Assembly: GCA_014084085.1 (NCBI GenBank)
Contig: NPFB01000049.1
Location: 452,713-490,680, forward strand
Direction: 5' to 3'
DNA length: 37,968 nt
DNA from: Hondaea fermentalgiana
Lineage: Eukaryota > Sar > Bigyra > Thraustochytrida > Thraustochytriidae
Under the pieces are notes generated by a model that made no database searches, was not told the DNA's origin, and saw only the letters and a list, made by a program, of their open reading frames with translations. This document shows, piece by piece, positions 1 to 8,951 of the stretch (positions within the stretch are counted from its first letter, which is position 1; each line of letters starts with the position of its first letter). Both the position numbers and the translations under genes were made by a program.

Positions 1-51
<51 letters not shown>

Positions 52-52
52 A
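1..52. repeat. (GAAA)n microsatellite at left edge
   Basis: The window opens in an uninterrupted tetranucleotide GAAA tract of about 12 units, followed by an A/G-rich stretch. It is a simple repeat and may mark a contig end caused by assembly failure. Confidence 0.95.
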
Positions 53-1050
53 AAGGAAAAAAAAGGAGTCTGCCGGCGGCGAGCGAGAAAGAAGCTGCGG
101 GCAGCGCGGCAACACAAGAATGCAGGCGGCGCAAGTAAAGTATTAGCGGCTCTGCGACACTGGAGAGCCGCCCGAAAGAGAGGAAAGCTCTTTTGAGTGA
201 AGCCAAGTTCAAACCCAGCATCGTCGCAGACGCCGAGAAGAAGGAAAGAAAGAAGGAAAGAAGAAATTCAAATCGAGAAGCGCGAGCGAGACGCACGCCG
301 CCGCACCGCACGGACGCCCGCGAGCGCGACCGCAGCGGCGCGCGCAGGCGCAGGCGCAGGCGCCGCGACCCCGCGCGCGGCCGCCGACCTCGCGCGCGCA
401 GCGGCGCAGCGGCGCGGCCCGGCGCGGCGCAACGAGACGGCGACCGCGGCAGACGCGAGACCCGCCTCGACGAGACCCGCCAGTTGGGCTACGCCAAAAA
501 GGCGGAGAAGCAGAGCAGCCAGCGCAGCGCAGAGCAGCGCAGCGCAGGGTAAGGCAGCGGCGCAGCGCAGACCGGGGCGGGCGACCGCGGCGCAAGACGC
601 CCTGGCTCGCGTGCTCGCTCACTTGCTCCTCAACGTACGTGCGACGCGCGAGAAAGCTTTCGCAGGGACGGCTCCGAGACGCCAAGGAACGAAAACGACG
701 AGGAGGCGCTGGTTGACGCACGCACGCGGGCAAGCGCTGCAGACGCGAGGCCACAGGAGTGACCACCGTGGCGCAGCAAGGACACTACGGTGCCGACCGT
801 CGCGCTGTGCGCGAGCGCACAGGCCACGAGCGTGCCCTGCGAATTCAATTTTTTTTTTCCCATCCACGCATCATCTGCTTGCGGAAGGCGCGCGCGCACA
901 TTACGCACATTTTGCTTGGCCTAAATACAGCTGGCAATAGGACCGACACGTCTTGTAGCTCTTCTCGTCATCGTCGTCGTCGTCGTCGTCGTGAACGCGC
1001 TCGCGAATCTTTCCGTGAGCCGCGCACGACATCGGTAGTTGCCGCGCTGC
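53..1050. other. Non-coding region upstream of the PP2C gene
   Basis: About 1 kb of very GC-rich DNA (arginine/alanine-only translations in several frames), then a (TCG)n run at about 965-992 and the likely 5' leader of the PP2C gene. Long open frames here, for example about 197-940, occur on both strands at once and consist of low-complexity R/A/S residues, as expected from GC-rich DNA lacking stop codons. No gene or RNA is recognised. Confidence 0.6.
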
Positions 1051-3879
1051 ATGTCTATCTCGGTCTCGGCATCCACCGCAGTTCCTCCTACCTCATCCCT
1101 CGCTAGCTCAAGCTGCGTCTCCACGACGTCAAAGGCCCCTGCCTCGAAAACGAATATCGCCACCACGAACGAGTCGGCGGCCCCTTCCTCTTCCTCCTCC
1201 TTTCAACCTTTGCAGACGGCCAGCACGGAACCGTCTGGCGCCTCGATTACAGCGCCTAATCACAAACCGCAGACGCAAAAGGACGAGGATCGGGCGACCG
1301 ATACCTCGGCAAAGCAAACCTCGGCCTCCGCTCTTGAGAGCTGCGGCGTAGACGCGCTGCGCCCTCTTGCCCCTGCCTCGGCACCGACACCTTTGAAGGA
1401 TACCCGAGGCGAAGATAAGGACGAGGACGAGAACAGCAAAAACGCGAAAATATCTCTTTCGTCCTCGCGTCAAAGTCCGCCCCGCAAACGCAAGGTCCCA
1501 GAGGCCGGTCTCGGTGGCCTCCAGCTTCAGCACCAGCAACCACTCCGAGAACAACACGAACACAACTCGATTATTGCAAGCGCAAACAGGAACGATAACA
1601 GGAATATTCGCGGCATGTCGTATGCTGCAGCAGGATGTACGGGCTCCAGCAAGGCCCCCACTGTGAAGAATGGCGGTCTCAACGAGGACAGATTCCAAAT
1701 CGCGCACTTGTCGCTCGACAGGTCAGATGACAACGCGCTCTACGTGGGCGTCTTTGATGGCCACGGCGGACCTGGCGCCTCCTCCTATCTTTTCGAACAT
1801 TTTCTCGATAGCTTCAGGGTCGTATTGAGCGATGATAGCGCCTCCGATGCCCCTCTCGAGGATGTTTTGCATCATAGCTTCATGGAAGCTGATCGATCTC
1901 TTTTTGCCGACGTTGAACGCCTCGGCCAGGAGTACGCGCATCTACGCGATGAGCGCTGCAAGTGTAACTTTTACCGTGAGTCGCCATGTCGCTGCATGCG
2001 CGCTCCCCGTTCTGCCCACGAAGGCAGCACGGCCACGGTACTTTTGTACACGAATGACCGACTGTATTGCGCGAATGTTGGCGATTCAGAGGCCCTTCTC
2101 GTTACCAAGAGCGGCTACATTCGGAGCACCAACGAGTCCGGGTGCAGGGAGTTCGATTCCCCGGACACTCGCTCTGCGGTGTCGCACCGCTTTTATCAAC
2201 AGCGCCATCAGCCCCGTGACCACAACCATCAACAACAACAGGACCACCAACGATCGTACGAGTCTCAATTTGCCTTGGGACCCTCTTCGACCGACACCAT
2301 CATGACGGATCAGACTGCTCTGAGACCCGAGGCATCCGCTATGGGCATGCCAGGTGCCGCGCCCGCCCCTCCACAAGGACCACACCACCTTGTCAACAAA
2401 CCCGCTCCTTCGACCCCCATCATTGACGAAACATCGCCGCGCAATGGTGATGCGTCGGGAGCTGGAGTGCTCTCGCCATCGCCCTTTGCTGCGACCGCTT
2501 TGCCTACCGGCAACGCCGTCCCACCCTCAGCGGCGCTTGCCGCATCTTCTCCTTCAAACATTACTGCCACTTCGACTTCGCCGCCTGTCCCAGCAATCTC
2601 AGGTTTAGGAGCCGTCAGTAATGCCGCTCTCGTAGCCGCTGCTGCAGCTGCAGCCGCGTCTACATCGGCGCCGCATGCATTGCCTCCTTCAACAAACACG
2701 CCAGCAATTGCATCGTCTGTCGCTGTAGTACCGCAGTCTTCTTGCTCCTCCACAACCTCATCAACGTCTTCTTCATCTTCCTCCTCCTCTTCAATTACCT
2801 CTTCGGTGGCCGCATTCAATCATTTGACAGGAACCCCAACTTCTGCCGGCGCATCCCTGTCTGTACCAGCACCACCAGCGTCAGCGAGCGCTGCAGCGTC
2901 TTCGGTGCCGGCTTCCTCGGCTATTGTTGGTGACGGCGGCGGTTCTGGCGAATTTGGCGCCACACCGCCAGCTCAGCTTGCCGACGCGCCTGCAATGCAG
3001 CAGCAGCAGGTCAGCGGCAGTGATGCACTCACAGCAGCGGGTGCCGCGCCAAGCGATCAAAATAATGCCGCTCGTTCGCGTGTTGCGGGCCAGGCGCCAC
3101 CCGTGCCCGAAACAGTCTCCATGGATACCTCTGACCCGGCCCCTAGACTCGTGTTGCGTCAGGTCGAGCCAGGGTGCCCTGAAACCCCCAGTTTGCGCGC
3201 AGAGACACTTACCATCGCAGACACGCCCGTCCCCCATTTGTTAAACGAGGACTACATTCGCGTCAAACAAATCGCAGAGACTCGAGTGCGACGCAAAGCA
3301 TCAAAGACGCGTTCGAGCCGCAGCGACGGGATCCGCCGCGGCCCTTCCAACCGTCACAATTACGTCGCGCTCGAAGGGGCTCACTCGCTCAACATGACCC
3401 GTGCCTTTGGAAACTATGGCCACAAGGTCTTTAGCCAAGACAGTCCCCGCGAGATCATCGAGCCAGAATCGCCCATTATTGTTCGACCGCACGTGAACAT
3501 CTTCGAGCCAGCATACAAGGATGACTTTCTCTTTGTCGTCGTTGCCTCGGACGGACTGTGGGATAATCTGCACAAGGACGAGGTGTCTACTGTTGTCACC
3601 GAGTTTTGCGCGCGCCGTCTGCGCGCAAGCTCTACTGACTCTGAACCCACCTCCATCACCTCGTCGCCCACACGGGTCGCGCCCTCGAGTACAGGCATGC
3701 AGGACGAGACGAAAAGTGTGGACTCTGACTCGGCGCTGCTTACCTCTTTGGCAGAGGGCGCCGCCGAGGAGCTTCTTTCCCAGGCACTCGCCAGGAACCG
3801 CAAGCTCGACGACATCACCGTCGTTGTTGTTCTCTTCAACAGCGTGCTCACCGCCTTTCGCGACGCCGCTCCTTTGTGA
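1051..3879 (+). CDS. PP2C-family protein serine/threonine phosphatase with large internal insertion
   Basis: Metal-dependent (PPM/PP2C) phosphatase that removes phosphate from Ser/Thr, 942 aa. Seen: a Ser/Ala/Thr-rich N-terminus (about 1-195), then the catalytic core with NEDR (211-214), VFDGHGG (D236/G237, metal ligands), GSTATVLL and NVGDSEALL, MTRAFGNYGHK, VASDGLWDN (D834) and DDITVVVV (D920). All expected Mn/Mg-binding acidic residues are present. Between the NVGDSEALL strand and the NEDYIRVKQI segment lies an insertion of about 350 residues (about 365-715) made of Ser, Ala, Pro, Thr and Gln runs, so the protein is roughly three times the size of a minimal PP2C. The first ATG is 1051; an in-frame TTG 12 bases upstream is ignored. 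The gene converges on the TPR gene. The family is secure; the substrate is unknown. Confidence 0.93.
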   Translation: MSISVSASTAVPPTSSLASSSCVSTTSKAPASKTNIATTNESAAPSSSSSFQPLQTASTEPSGASITAPNHKPQTQKDEDRATDTSAKQTSASALESCGVDALRPLAPASAPTPLKDTRGEDKDEDENSKNAKISLSSSRQSPPRKRKVPEAGLGGLQLQHQQPLREQHEHNSIIASANRNDNRNIRGMSYAAAGCTGSSKAPTVKNGGLNEDRFQIAHLSLDRSDDNALYVGVFDGHGGPGASSYLFEHFLDSFRVVLSDDSASDAPLEDVLHHSFMEADRSLFADVERLGQEYAHLRDERCKCNFYRESPCRCMRAPRSAHEGSTATVLLYTNDRLYCANVGDSEALLVTKSGYIRSTNESGCREFDSPDTRSAVSHRFYQQRHQPRDHNHQQQQDHQRSYESQFALGPSSTDTIMTDQTALRPEASAMGMPGAAPAPPQGPHHLVNKPAPSTPIIDETSPRNGDASGAGVLSPSPFAATALPTGNAVPPSAALAASSPSNITATSTSPPVPAISGLGAVSNAALVAAAAAAAASTSAPHALPPSTNTPAIASSVAVVPQSSCSSTTSSTSSSSSSSSSITSSVAAFNHLTGTPTSAGASLSVPAPPASASAAASSVPASSAIVGDGGGSGEFGATPPAQLADAPAMQQQQVSGSDALTAAGAAPSDQNNAARSRVAGQAPPVPETVSMDTSDPAPRLVLRQVEPGCPETPSLRAETLTIADTPVPHLLNEDYIRVKQIAETRVRRKASKTRSSRSDGIRRGPSNRHNYVALEGAHSLNMTRAFGNYGHKVFSQDSPREIIEPESPIIVRPHVNIFEPAYKDDFLFVVVASDGLWDNLHKDEVSTVVTEFCARRLRASSTDSEPTSITSSPTRVAPSSTGMQDETKSVDSDSALLTSLAEGAAEELLSQALARNRKLDDITVVVVLFNSVLTAFRDAAPL

Positions 3880-4341
3880 CCTGTCCTTTTGTCATTTTAA
3901 CCATTGATGATTGACGAAGAATCGATTTGCTGCTTGACAAGGGGTTCCCTCTTTTCCTTTCCTTTTTTTTCTTTCTTCTCGCATTGTTCCTCTTGCCGCT
4001 GTGCATGCAATCCAGATCGAAAATTGAAATGGGTTTCCGTTTCTCGTGACGAGGGCCCGGGTTATTTGACATTTCTCTTTTTCTTCTTCTCTTTTCCTTT
4101 CGAAAGTCTGTCTCTTCAAGAGGTCGCCGTCAGCGAAATCGGGGAACGTCGGCGCGATTTCACTTTCCGAAGAAGAAAAACAAAGTAAACATGATGCATC
4201 AAAGAGAAAGTACTTGTCAAAAGGGGCTTATCAAGAGGAATGTTCAGACCTGTTTCTTGCGAATCCTTGCGTAGTGAGCTACATTGCACCGCAATTCCTT
4301 TGTGCGAAAGCGAGCAAGATAAAAAAAAGGGAGATAGCCGA
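3880..4341. other. Convergent intergenic region
   Basis: 462 bases between the 3' ends of the PP2C (+) and TPR (-) genes. It is pyrimidine-rich on the plus strand (T/C runs near 3950-3990 and 4075-4100) and should hold both 3' UTRs. No gene is seen. Confidence 0.6.
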
Positions 4342-6492
4342 CTACGCACTGCTGCCGCCGTTCTCCTGAGCTTGAAGCATCGCGCGAAGATTCTTGGTGG
4401 TCAAATGCGCCTCTCCTAGTCTCTCCACGTAAATGGCCTCGGCCTCCCAAGCGCAAGCAAAGGCTTTCCCCCGCTCGCCACGCGCAAAGCAAAGCTCGCT
4501 TATCTCTCGAAGCGTATGGGCCACCTCGAGATCTTTGTTGCCGGAAATATCGCGACGAATTTCCAAAGCGCGCTCGAGACTTTGAAGAGCTTCTTCGAGA
4601 CGGTTCTGCATAGTGTACACGCTCGCGATCCTTCCCAGCATCGAAGCCACCTCGAGCTCCTGGCTTGCATCACTGCTTGCACATTCTTCGAGAATGCGCA
4701 GCGCCTCGTTGTACTGCGCCAGCGCAGCATTCAAACGCCCCTCGTGCGCGTACGTGCGTCCAATACTTTTAAGCGTGCTTGCAACCTCATTATCCAACCC
4801 CGCCTCGCGACGAATTTCCAAAGCTTGCTGCAAGTGGGAGCGCGCCTCATCGAACTTCTTCAACGCACTGAGAATGACGCCCACCAGCGTCAGCGCGCCC
4901 GCCACCTTGACATGGCGCCGCCCAAGCACCTCTCGCTCAATGTCGAGCGCCTCTTGTTGACGTCGCAAGGCTTCCTCGTAGCGTTCTTGCGCAAAGAGCG
5001 CCATGCCTAGCTTCTGCAGCAGGTCTGCAATGGCAATGTGCCGCGCTCCGAGCGAGTCTCGTCGGATCTCAAGCACCTCTTCAAAAGCCTCCTCCGCCTC
5101 TTTGTATTGCCCAAGCACGCTATGCATCACGCCGACTTTGGTGAGCAGACGTGCCACAGCGGCATGTCGAGGCCCTCGCAGCGCACACATGCCCTTGAAA
5201 GCCATTTCGTAGTATTCGAGCGCCTCATCGAAACGCCCATGAACGCGACTCATGTCACCGAGGTTGCTCAACATGTGGAGGGTGTCCTGGTGGTGCGGCC
5301 CAAGCGCGCCAGAAACGATGTTGTAAGCCTCCACATAAAGTTCGAGCGCTTCCTCGGTCTTGCCCTGATGACGCATCAAAAAACCCGCACAGACCAGGAT
5401 GCGCACGAGGTAAACGGGCGCATGCCCAGGCTCTCGTGCGCTCGCCACGGCGTCTTGCGCGAGTGTGCACGCCCAAGTTCGCAAGAGAAGAGTCAATTTC
5501 CTGTTGACCTTTTCGTAGCTGCCCGCGGCGGCCACGACCTTGTCCATGGCCTCTCGGTCCTGCGCCGAAAGATCCTGCAGAGCTTGCAAATCAACCCCGT
5601 TCCCAAGGCTGTCAACGAGCGCGCGAGCCGATGACTCTTTGAGCAAGTTGGCGGTAAACTTTGACAATTCGTCCAACGAATACATGGCGCGCAGGGGCTT
5701 TTCGTTGTAGATGCAAACGAGAAGCTGCCACACTGTTCGCGCGTTCCGCACAAGCGTCTCGCTCTCCCAGGTGTCGCAAACGACTGCAACTTCGTCAAAG
5801 CCAACAATGGCGACAGCGGGGGGGCACGCTGCGAGAGGGGAGTCTAGATCTCTGCTTCTTCTTGCGCTACTTCGTGTGCCTCCATGTGCAAGCACCTGGT
5901 CTACCCCAAAAGCCTCGAGCCAAATGAAATCATCATCAGAGAACGAGGTCTCTAGCACGTCGACGACGTCCGCGAGTCGAGCCGAGCCAGCGCAAATCAC
6001 ATACACGCCCTCGCACTCCTGGCCCGCGTTGCCATCATCAGCAAGCTTGCGAACCAGGATCGTCTCTTCGTCATCATGTCCTGCAGCCAACATTGCTGGC
6101 ACAACGTGCATTCCGAATTCGTTCATGGTCCATTCGGACCGTGGCTTTTGCCTTGCGTCGATCCCAGGCTGGAACGTAAAGTTCTCGCCGCTGCCGCTCG
6201 CATGACACGGTCTTCCGCGTAGCGAGCCCGATTCGAGCGCGCTCGATTGTGGTTCGAATTGATCGCTTCGCACAAAGGTGTCGCCTTCCGCGACTTTTGG
6301 GCTCAGGTCTCGCGAAGCGACAAAGAGCTGTGCATCGGGGGCGAGCTCTCCGTCCAAGCACTCCTCGAATACGCTTCGCACGGCTTTCACCCGGAGACTG
6401 CGCAGGTCCACGCTCGCAGGCGTCCCTTGTTCTTGCCGTCGCCCGCCTCCAAGACTCAACCTCGCGAGGCTCGTGCGCAGGACGCTGCTCAT
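4342..6492 (-). CDS. Kinesin-light-chain-like TPR protein
   Basis: 716-aa protein with an array of about eight TPRs of roughly 42 residues, at about residues 360-710. Repeats carry typical TPR-10/TPR-12 wording such as EEALELYVEAYNI, GPHHQDTLHMLSNLG and EEALQSLERALEIRR, the spacing found in kinesin light chains. It lacks the N-terminal heptad coiled coil that binds kinesin heavy chain, so a true KLC role is doubtful. The N-terminal half has segments (FIWLEAFGVDQ at about 190; a hydrophobic strand, then VCDTWE and a VWQLLVCIY helix at about 223-265) like the domain that precedes KLC-type TPRs in many stramenopile and algal proteins, whose layout (W..., DxW, LWE-like helix) recalls TIR-like folds; that is inference. 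The first ATG on this strand is at 6492; the frame runs open further upstream without an ATG. Confidence 0.85.
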   Translation of the reverse strand: MSSVLRTSLARLSLGGGRRQEQGTPASVDLRSLRVKAVRSVFEECLDGELAPDAQLFVASRDLSPKVAEGDTFVRSDQFEPQSSALESGSLRGRPCHASGSGENFTFQPGIDARQKPRSEWTMNEFGMHVVPAMLAAGHDDEETILVRKLADDGNAGQECEGVYVICAGSARLADVVDVLETSFSDDDFIWLEAFGVDQVLAHGGTRSSARRSRDLDSPLAACPPAVAIVGFDEVAVVCDTWESETLVRNARTVWQLLVCIYNEKPLRAMYSLDELSKFTANLLKESSARALVDSLGNGVDLQALQDLSAQDREAMDKVVAAAGSYEKVNRKLTLLLRTWACTLAQDAVASAREPGHAPVYLVRILVCAGFLMRHQGKTEEALELYVEAYNIVSGALGPHHQDTLHMLSNLGDMSRVHGRFDEALEYYEMAFKGMCALRGPRHAAVARLLTKVGVMHSVLGQYKEAEEAFEEVLEIRRDSLGARHIAIADLLQKLGMALFAQERYEEALRRQQEALDIEREVLGRRHVKVAGALTLVGVILSALKKFDEARSHLQQALEIRREAGLDNEVASTLKSIGRTYAHEGRLNAALAQYNEALRILEECASSDASQELEVASMLGRIASVYTMQNRLEEALQSLERALEIRRDISGNKDLEVAHTLREISELCFARGERGKAFACAWEAEAIYVERLGEAHLTTKNLRAMLQAQENGGSSA

Positions 6493-7257
6493 GGCTGGCT
6501 GGCCGTGGCCCTGCAGTGCCGCCGCCCCGTACAGCGCTCGCTCGCTCGCTCGCTCGCTCTCTCCCGGCCAGCCGCGGCGTCTGTCTGCCAACGCTCGGCG
6601 CCAAGCACGGGCGAGCGCTCGTCCGTCGTCGCCTTTTGCGTTTGCTTTTGCTTCGCCTCGCTCTGCAGCCAAGTGGGCCGCGGCTGGTTATGTACGCCGT
6701 CGTTGCCAAGGCTTTTCTTGGCTTCTTTCGACGGCTGCCTCACTGTAGTAGGTACCTGCAGCGCGTGCAGCGCACACTTTTTTCCCGTTTGTGGTCGCGT
6801 GGACACAGCAGCCATGCAGATGCGGCCCAGGCTGACTGACTGACAGTGAGGCGAGGGCGGGGACCGCGAGTCGGGCAGGGACCGCCGCAGCGACGTCCGT
6901 CCCGGCGGGCGGGGACGAGGTGGCTATGCGGAGGGACGACAGAGCTGCGGCGCGGCGAGGGGATACTTGTTCTGGGCGGAGCTGAGCTGAGCTGATTGGA
7001 TTGGACCAGATCGGTTCGGATCGGAATCGGATCAAGCGAGAAGAAGAAGTGAGACGAGGAAGGGACTACGATTGCGCAGGGACGACCGATCGAGCCGGGA
7101 ACTGATCTTGCATGCAAGAGAGTAGTTTACTGCATTTGACAATGTTCATGTACGGCAACTTCGTAAAATAACAGGGAAAAAGAAAAATTGGGGGAAGAAA
7201 TGTTTTCTCTCTCGACTGACTTTTAACTTTGCAGAATGATTGTGTGAAAATGTGAAG
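6493..7257. promoter_or_regulatory. 5' region of the TPR gene with (GCTC)n tract
   Basis: 765 bases between the TPR start and the end of the ankyrin gene. They contain a (GCTC)6 microsatellite at 6536-6559, within 70 bases of the TPR start, and a TCGGTTCGGATCGGAATCGG direct-repeat-like stretch near 7011-7030. This is the expected TPR gene promoter and 5' UTR. No separate gene is recognised. Confidence 0.5.
6536..6559. repeat. (GCTC)6 microsatellite
   Basis: Six tetranucleotide units in the 5' leader region of the TPR gene. Confidence 0.9.
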
Positions 7258-7806
7258 TTATGGAACGGATCCCGCAAGACCAGCAACATTAGCGGCAGCG
7301 AATGTTTGCTCGAGAAAATCGTCAATGCTTTCAGTGAACTCTCCGGGCTCAACGAGCTGAGCTAGCTCTTTTGCCGAAAACCTGTCAAAGAATACACGAA
7401 CTACGGCAAGCTTGTTTGAGACACAAGCTGCATGGACGACGGAATTTCCCTCCAAATCGTTGACAAGCTCCTTGATACCGTCGCAACACGCTAGCAATAG
7501 CTTTACCAAACGGACATGCCCGTTGCGGGCGGCCAAATGTAGCGGTGTTTCTCCCGAAGTTCGCGTTCTAATCCACACGTCGGCACCGTGCTCGAGCAAG
7601 AGCTTTACCGCTTGAAGTCGACCATTGGCCGCTGCAAAGTGCAATGGAGCCCATCCAGAGAGCGGGCAGGCCTCATCCACGCCCGCAATGCCTCCACGTT
7701 GCGGTTTGTACACGGCGGTCCGTGCCCGAATGTGTTGCTGTAATCTCTTGATATCACCGTCGGCAGCTGCGTCCCAAACCTCTCGCGGCCGAAATGCGTG
7801 TACCAT
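7258..7806 (-). CDS. Small ankyrin-repeat protein
   Basis: 182-aa protein with about three ankyrin repeats. WAPLHFAAANGRLQAVKLLL and TPLHLAARNGHVRLVKLLL are two near-perfect consensus repeats (residues about 50-115), followed by a weaker one with NSVVHAACVSNKLAVVRVFF. Ankyrin repeats bind partner proteins; no catalytic domain is present. The chosen ATG at 7806 gives the context GGAATGG. The frame continues nine codons upstream to a non-ATG codon, preceded by a pyrimidine-rich tract ending in TTAAG, so an upstream exon joined there is possible. It is divergent from SMC4. The fold is certain; the function is unknown. Confidence 0.85.
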   Translation of the reverse strand: MVHAFRPREVWDAAADGDIKRLQQHIRARTAVYKPQRGGIAGVDEACPLSGWAPLHFAAANGRLQAVKLLLEHGADVWIRTRTSGETPLHLAARNGHVRLVKLLLACCDGIKELVNDLEGNSVVHAACVSNKLAVVRVFFDRFSAKELAQLVEPGEFTESIDDFLEQTFAAANVAGLAGSVP

Positions 7807-8951
7807 TCCTTTTCGCACTTGCACCTTAAGCAACGAGAGAAAGAGCTGCGCCTGACGGCCTTGCCAAGCAAGTCACCTTAAAAGGGGAGCGGCGGCGGAT
7901 AGTCCCCCACCCCGCGGTCTTGCGCAGAGAAGACTCGAATGGCAACCGCGTTGGTGAGCCTTAAAATGCGCCTGTGGAGAACGACGCCTGCGCACAAGAG
8001 CCAAGAAAGGCGCGCTCGCCGAGAGAGCCTCGAAGCTTTTGCCGATTTACACTGCGCTTGCTCCGGTTCTCCTTCAAAACGAAACCGACGTGAGAGCGGT
8101 GGCACACACCTTTCTCGCATTCTGAATACTTATCAGTCAAAGCAAATGACGTGTGAACAATTGGGATGAGGGATGACGCGTGAGGCTCCATGTAGATGCA
8201 TGCCAGAGCACGTCTCGTAGTAACGACGGACAACTCGACATGCATGCTAAACCCCTCGTTCTTTGCATTCCTGGTGGTATCAATCAGCAGCAACGGTATA
8301 CTGAAGTAGATAAGGAGAAATGTCGGTATTTCTTAGAGCTAGTTACGTGCACAAGCAATGGCGCCACGGGTATCCTTATTCCAAAGCTGGTTGCGATCGT
8401 CCCTCATCGCCTTGCTTTTTGACTATTTCTTTATCTGCGAGAAAGAGGTTGTTGCCCTTCACCGGCAACCAACCTGACACACGTGGTCTGTCCCACTGCT
8501 ATTTTCAACTACGCCGCATTCATTCTTGACGCCGCCTTCATCGTAGATTTCGACGTCACGTGACTCCTGTCACGCGCGCGCATCGCCTATGCTCCCTTTC
8601 ACATCCTTACTGCGAACGAAGCGCCAGCGACGACGAGTTCGTGTCCCGCGGGAGGAGACGCAGGCTCAGTGTCCGCGGCGGTTAGCGTGTTTCTGCTAGC
8701 GCTAATAAGAAGGGGAGAAAGGAAGAGGGACTTGCTTGACAGTGAAGGAAAGAAAGATGTAAAACCGCTTCGGTCTCGAGGGTCGCGCGGGTCCTTCCTT
8801 GCAGAGCGTGTCGCGCGCGCGCGGCGGAGAGGTCGCTCGCTGGCTGGCTGGCTGGCCGCCGGGGATCGCGCGCAGAGCGTGTGCAGCAAAGGCCGGGTCG
8901 CACCTCGGCCGCACCTTTTGGCTGCGCGGCGAGGCCAAGTAGCGAGCGAAG
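7807..8951. promoter_or_regulatory. Divergent intergenic region, ankyrin gene / SMC4
   Basis: 1,145 bases with no convincing gene, serving as promoter for both neighbours. Contents: a composite palindromic element at 8552-8564 (GACGTC overlapping TCACGTGA), a GC-rich stretch at about 8800-8930 and a (CTGG)n tract at 8840-8856, about 100 bases before the SMC4 ATG. A minus-strand ATG ORF of 80 codons (7878-8120) lies upstream of the ankyrin gene but has no recognisable domain and no good splice donor, so it is not called. Confidence 0.5.
8552..8564. promoter_or_regulatory. Overlapping CRE-like and E-box palindromes
   Basis: GACGTCACGTGAC contains GACGTC (CRE/bZIP core) overlapping TCACGTGA (bHLH/bZIP E-box or G-box core). 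It lies about 390 bases upstream of SMC4 and about 745 upstream of the ankyrin start. Seen in sequence; factor binding is inferred. Confidence 0.3.

Noticed and set aside
1..52. Telomeric repeat at the left edge
   Set aside because: The unit is GAAA, not a TTAGGG-type telomere repeat.
197..940. Long plus-strand ORF near the left edge
   Set aside because: Low-complexity Arg/Ala translation with long overlapping frames on both strands; typical of GC-rich non-coding DNA.
2135..2170. tRNA B-box-like GAGTTCGATTCC
   Set aside because: Lies inside the PP2C reading frame; no A box, acceptor stem or cloverleaf can be drawn around it.
7878..8120. 80-codon minus-strand ORF upstream of the ankyrin gene as a first exon
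   Set aside because: Has an ATG but no recognisable domain and no convincing donor before its stop.
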